Shown: in pieces, positions 61,386 to 64,000 of the stretch
How the letters are laid out: every line of letters begins with the position of its first letter
Position numbering within the stretch: position 1 is the stretch's first letter
DNA from: CALGYY01 sp963678485
Lineage (GTDB): Bacteria; Bacteroidota; Bacteroidia; Bacteroidales; CAIWKO01
Assembly: GCA_963678485.1 (NCBI GenBank)
Contig: OY782882.1
Location: 1,116,001-1,180,000 of the forward strand
DNA: 64,000 nt
Reading direction: 5' to 3'
Notes under the pieces: model-generated
Told to the model about the DNA's origin: nothing
What the model saw: only the letters and a program-made list of their open reading frames with translations
The model's database searches: none
Translations under genes and position numbers: made by a program

Positions 61386-62558
61386 ATGGATCTCTCAGAA
61401 ATTTTGAACGAACTTGGCGAAGAACGCGAAAGTTATTTCAATGCAATAGCACCTCCGGTTATACAAACGAGCAACTTCCGCTTTAGAAATACCACAGAAA
61501 TGAAGCGGTTGCTTCAAAACGAAACAGAAGAAACCTTGTACACCCGAGGTAATAACCCAACGGTGACCATTTTGCGAAAAAAAATGGCCGCATTGGAGCA
61601 TACTGAGGATGCTCTTGTTTTTGCCAGTGGAAGTGCGGCAATCGCTGCAGCTGTGATTGCCAATGTTGCTTCCGGAGATCATATTATCTGTGTCAGGCAG
61701 TGTTACTCCTGGACTCATAATCTGCTGGAACGCTTTTTACCGCGCTTTGGCGTACACACCACCTTCGTTGATGGAAGAACACTGAATGATTTCGAAGAAG
61801 CCCTGACAGAACAAACCAAAGTGGTGTTTCTTGAATCACCTACCACCTTTATGTTGCAATTACAGAATCTGAAAGAGATTGCTGCATGGGCTGCAAGCAA
61901 GGGTCTAATCACCATGATCGACAACAGTTGCGCAGGCCCATTGTTTCAAAACCCTGCTGATCTGGGAATCGATGTAGTGATTCATTCCGCGTCGAAATAT
62001 ATTGGCGGCCACAGCGACACGATTGCAGGCATTGTTTGCGGGACTCACGCTATGATGCAGAAAATCCACGCTTCGGAATTAATGACCTTAGGTGCTGTAA
62101 TCAGTCCATGGAATGCATGGTTGCTTATCCGCAGCCTTCGCACCCTGAGTGTGCGCATGGAACAAATTAGTGCAAGTGCTCAGCAAGTAGCCAACTATCT
62201 TGAAAAGCATCCCGCCATAGAACAAATCCACTACCCATTTGTCGAATCTCATCCTCAGTTCGAACTTGCAAAAAAGCAAATGGCCAGGGGAACGGGCTTA
62301 ATCACCATTGCCCTGAAAACACAGCATATTCAGGAAGTATCCAGCTTCTGCGAATCACTGAAACACTTCATACTTGCAGTTTCATGGGGCGGACACGAAT
62401 CGCTGGTACTTCCAGTGTTTACGACGTTCAAAGACGATGATGATCCAACAAAGACAGAAGGCTTCAACCTCGTACGTTTGTATATTGGTCTGGAATCAGT
62501 CGAGATGCTTATTGCAGATCTGGAACAGGCATTGACATGTATAGGGCATTCCAACTAA
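61386..62558 (+). CDS. PLP-dependent trans-sulfuration enzyme (cystathionine beta-lyase/gamma-synthase family)
   Basis: A 390-residue Cys/Met-metabolism PLP enzyme. Features are the YTRGNNPTV phosphate-binding region (about residue 55), FASGSAAIAAAV (about 80), the IDNSCAGPLFQNP stretch (about 178) and the PLP lysine in HSASKYIGGHSD (about 205). Length fits the family. Whether it makes or cleaves cystathionine, or is a methionine gamma-lyase, cannot be settled from sequence. The ATG at 61386 is preferred over an upstream GTG (61350), which lies before the -7 box. Confidence 0.9.
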   Translation: MDLSEILNELGEERESYFNAIAPPVIQTSNFRFRNTTEMKRLLQNETEETLYTRGNNPTVTILRKKMAALEHTEDALVFASGSAAIAAAVIANVASGDHIICVRQCYSWTHNLLERFLPRFGVHTTFVDGRTLNDFEEALTEQTKVVFLESPTTFMLQLQNLKEIAAWAASKGLITMIDNSCAGPLFQNPADLGIDVVIHSASKYIGGHSDTIAGIVCGTHAMMQKIHASELMTLGAVISPWNAWLLIRSLRTLSVRMEQISASAQQVANYLEKHPAIEQIHYPFVESHPQFELAKKQMARGTGLITIALKTQHIQEVSSFCESLKHFILAVSWGGHESLVLPVFTTFKDDDDPTKTEGFNLVRLYIGLESVEMLIADLEQALTCIGHSN

Positions 62559-62641
62559 CAATTCGAGGCTGTTAATTCTTGCAAACAACGTGGTGTTTCA
62601 TCATACAACCCGCATATTTCCTTAAGTAAATGCGGTCGATC

Positions 62642-64000
62642 TTAAAGATTCTGCAACAGAAAAGCCGTCATCCTTTTATACAAATGGACTCTGGTCTTGC
62701 CACCATAAATGCTGTGGTTTTTATTGGGATAAATCTGCATTTCGAAGGCCTTATCCAATTCCACTAATTTAGCTGCAAACTCCATGGTGTTCTGCATATG
62801 AACATTATCGTCGCTTCCGCCGTGTACAAGAAGTAATTTTCCTTTTAGTTTAGATGCGAAGTTGGTTGGACTGTTCTGGTCGTATCCCTCAGGATTCTCC
62901 TGTGGTGTCCGCATAAAACGCTCAGTATAGATATTATCATAATTGCGCCAATTGGTCACCGGAGCAACAGCAATACCGGCACTAAACACATCAGCGCCTT
63001 TGGTCATGCACAAGGCAGTTACATATCCTCCGTAACTCCACCCCCATATTCCAATACGCTTGGCATCGACAAAAGGTAAGGTGGCCAGATATTTTGCAGC
63101 TTCGATCTGATCGATGGTCTCAAATTTTCCCAACTCCTTATAGGTACACTTTCTGAACTCCTCTCCCCGACCACCGGTACCGCGATTATCCACACACACG
63201 ATAATATATCCCATTTGCGCCAACATCTGATACCATATCAAATCGGCTCTGCCCCAAGAATTTTTTACCGATTGTGAATTCGGGCCACCATAAACATACA
63301 TTAAAACAGGATATTTTTTCGTTAAATCAAAACCACCGGGTTTTATCATCCATGCGTTAAGATAGATTCCTTCTGAGGTCTTTATCGTCATAAATTCCTT
63401 AGGAGAAAACTTATACGCAGCAGCCCGATCCTGCAATTCCTTATTGTTCTCAATAACTCGCAGCACCTCACCTTTGGTGTTGCACAGACTGGTCTGTGGT
63501 GGGGTGTTTGCATCCGACCACGTAGAAATATAATACTTATATGTTTTTGTAAACTGTGCATTGTATACGCCGGTACTCCCCGACAATTGCTTCTTTTTCG
63601 TTCCATCGAGTCCAACGCAAAAAAGTGATTCATTTTCCGGACGCGTTTCAGCTGCGGTATAATAGAGCACTTTCTTCTTTTCGTCCACCGCTTTCAGCGA
63701 CATCACATCAAAATTTCCCGGCGTAAGCAGTAAGGATGATTCGGAATCAAGTTCAAATTGCCACAAATGATTGTATCCATCCCTCTCACTAAGCCAAATA
63801 AAATGACGATCATCTGCAAGTAAAGAAAAATTATCCGTAATATCAACATAGCATTTATTAGTTTCTGTCCATGCTATGTGATTTTTCCCGGTAACAGGAT
63901 CAACAAGCAACAACTCGAGTTTGTTCTGTAAACGATTCATCCTGAATACAAGCAGCTGATTGGTGTTATGCGTCCAGTAAACCCTGGGTATATATTGATC
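62642..64000 (-). CDS. Dipeptidyl peptidase IV-like S9 peptidase (5' end beyond the window)
   Basis: The reading frame is open to the right edge, so this is only the C-terminal 453 residues. The residues just upstream of the first internal Met (YIPRVYWTHNTNQLLVF) match the S9B beta-propeller pattern, confirming the gene extends beyond the edge. The catalytic alpha/beta-hydrolase domain contains the nucleophile GWSYGG, the Asp in GGSDDNVHMQNT and the His in NKNHSIYGG. The enzyme should release dipeptides from peptides with proline in the second position. Usual length is ~720-750 residues. Signal peptide not visible. Confidence 0.93.
   Translation of the reverse strand, partial: DQYIPRVYWTHNTNQLLVFRMNRLQNKLELLLVDPVTGKNHIAWTETNKCYVDITDNFSLLADDRHFIWLSERDGYNHLWQFELDSESSLLLTPGNFDVMSLKAVDEKKKVLYYTAAETRPENESLFCVGLDGTKKKQLSGSTGVYNAQFTKTYKYYISTWSDANTPPQTSLCNTKGEVLRVIENNKELQDRAAAYKFSPKEFMTIKTSEGIYLNAWMIKPGGFDLTKKYPVLMYVYGGPNSQSVKNSWGRADLIWYQMLAQMGYIIVCVDNRGTGGRGEEFRKCTYKELGKFETIDQIEAAKYLATLPFVDAKRIGIWGWSYGGYVTALCMTKGADVFSAGIAVAPVTNWRNYDNIYTERFMRTPQENPEGYDQNSPTNFASKLKGKLLLVHGGSDDNVHMQNTMEFAAKLVELDKAFEMQIYPNKNHSIYGGKTRVHLYKRMTAFLLQNL

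Noticed and set aside
62609..62635. Hairpin CCGCAT/ATGCGG as a terminator between converging genes at 62.6 kb
   Set aside because: Only six pairs with internal mismatches and no T-run; too weak to call.

Overview
The window is ordinary chromosomal DNA from a member of the Bacteroidota. Evidence: a giant secreted protein ending in a type IX secretion (Por/T9SS) sorting domain and carrying SprB-type repeats; a DUF5916 outer-membrane protein; a TonB-dependent receptor with an N-terminal carboxypeptidase-regulatory-like domain; an approximately 1100-residue SecA; and many -7 boxes of the Bacteroidota type TAnnTTTG just upstream of genes. Genus cannot be fixed from the sequence. No rRNA, tRNA, CRISPR array, prophage or intact insertion sequence was seen.

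Layout. 0-5.8 kb (minus strand): DUF5916 protein, two tandem thioredoxins (one a lipoprotein), a pirin, and an unrecognised secreted coiled-coil protein; a 131-bp MITE-like element and a truncated relative lie just upstream of the lipoprotein thioredoxin and the pirin. 5.9-7.2 kb: rubrerythrin and a flavin reductase-rubredoxin fusion (peroxide/oxygen defence). 7.2-9.9 kb: sufB, a DUF59 Fe-S assembly protein and a radical SAM protein. 10.5-11.9 kb (plus): an NtrC-like regulator in which the phosphoacceptor and every recognisable ATPase motif are lost. 12.3-28.5 kb: one 16.2-kb gene for a roughly 5390-residue exported protein with a lysyl-endopeptidase-like protease domain, PKD, P-domain and SprB modules, 31 Ig-like repeats of about 90 residues and a T9SS tail. 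28.8-32.1 kb: secA. 32.3-34.9 kb: rpsF-rpsR-rplI, an RNA methyltransferase and a rhomboid protease. 34.9-36.9 kb: apbE and lgt, divergent. 37.0-41.0 kb: both subunits of methylmalonyl-CoA mutase. 41.6-54.4 kb (plus): FHS-type sugar transporter, BatA-like membrane protein, parC-type topoisomerase subunit, flavodiiron protein, a lipoprotein, pepD and purL. 54.6-61.2 kb (minus): PepSY-like secreted protein, TonB-dependent receptor, then sufE-sufS-sufD-sufC. 61.4-64 kb: a PLP-dependent trans-sulfuration enzyme (plus) and a DPP-IV-type peptidase (minus) running off the right edge.

How the parts fit. The Fe-S assembly genes are split: sufB and the DUF59 gene sit about 47 kb from sufC-D-S-E, as if the middle of a standard suf operon had been separated from its two ends. 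Rubrerythrin, the rubredoxin fusion and the flavodiiron protein form a plausible O2/peroxide reduction set, although the flavodiiron gene is unlinked. SecA, Lgt and the T9SS-tailed giant protein represent successive export and surface-display steps. The most unusual items are the catalytically dead NtrC-like regulator, the giant protein (with a recent 1080-bp internal duplication and a P-domain nested inside an SprB repeat), the MITE-like element and the split suf locus.
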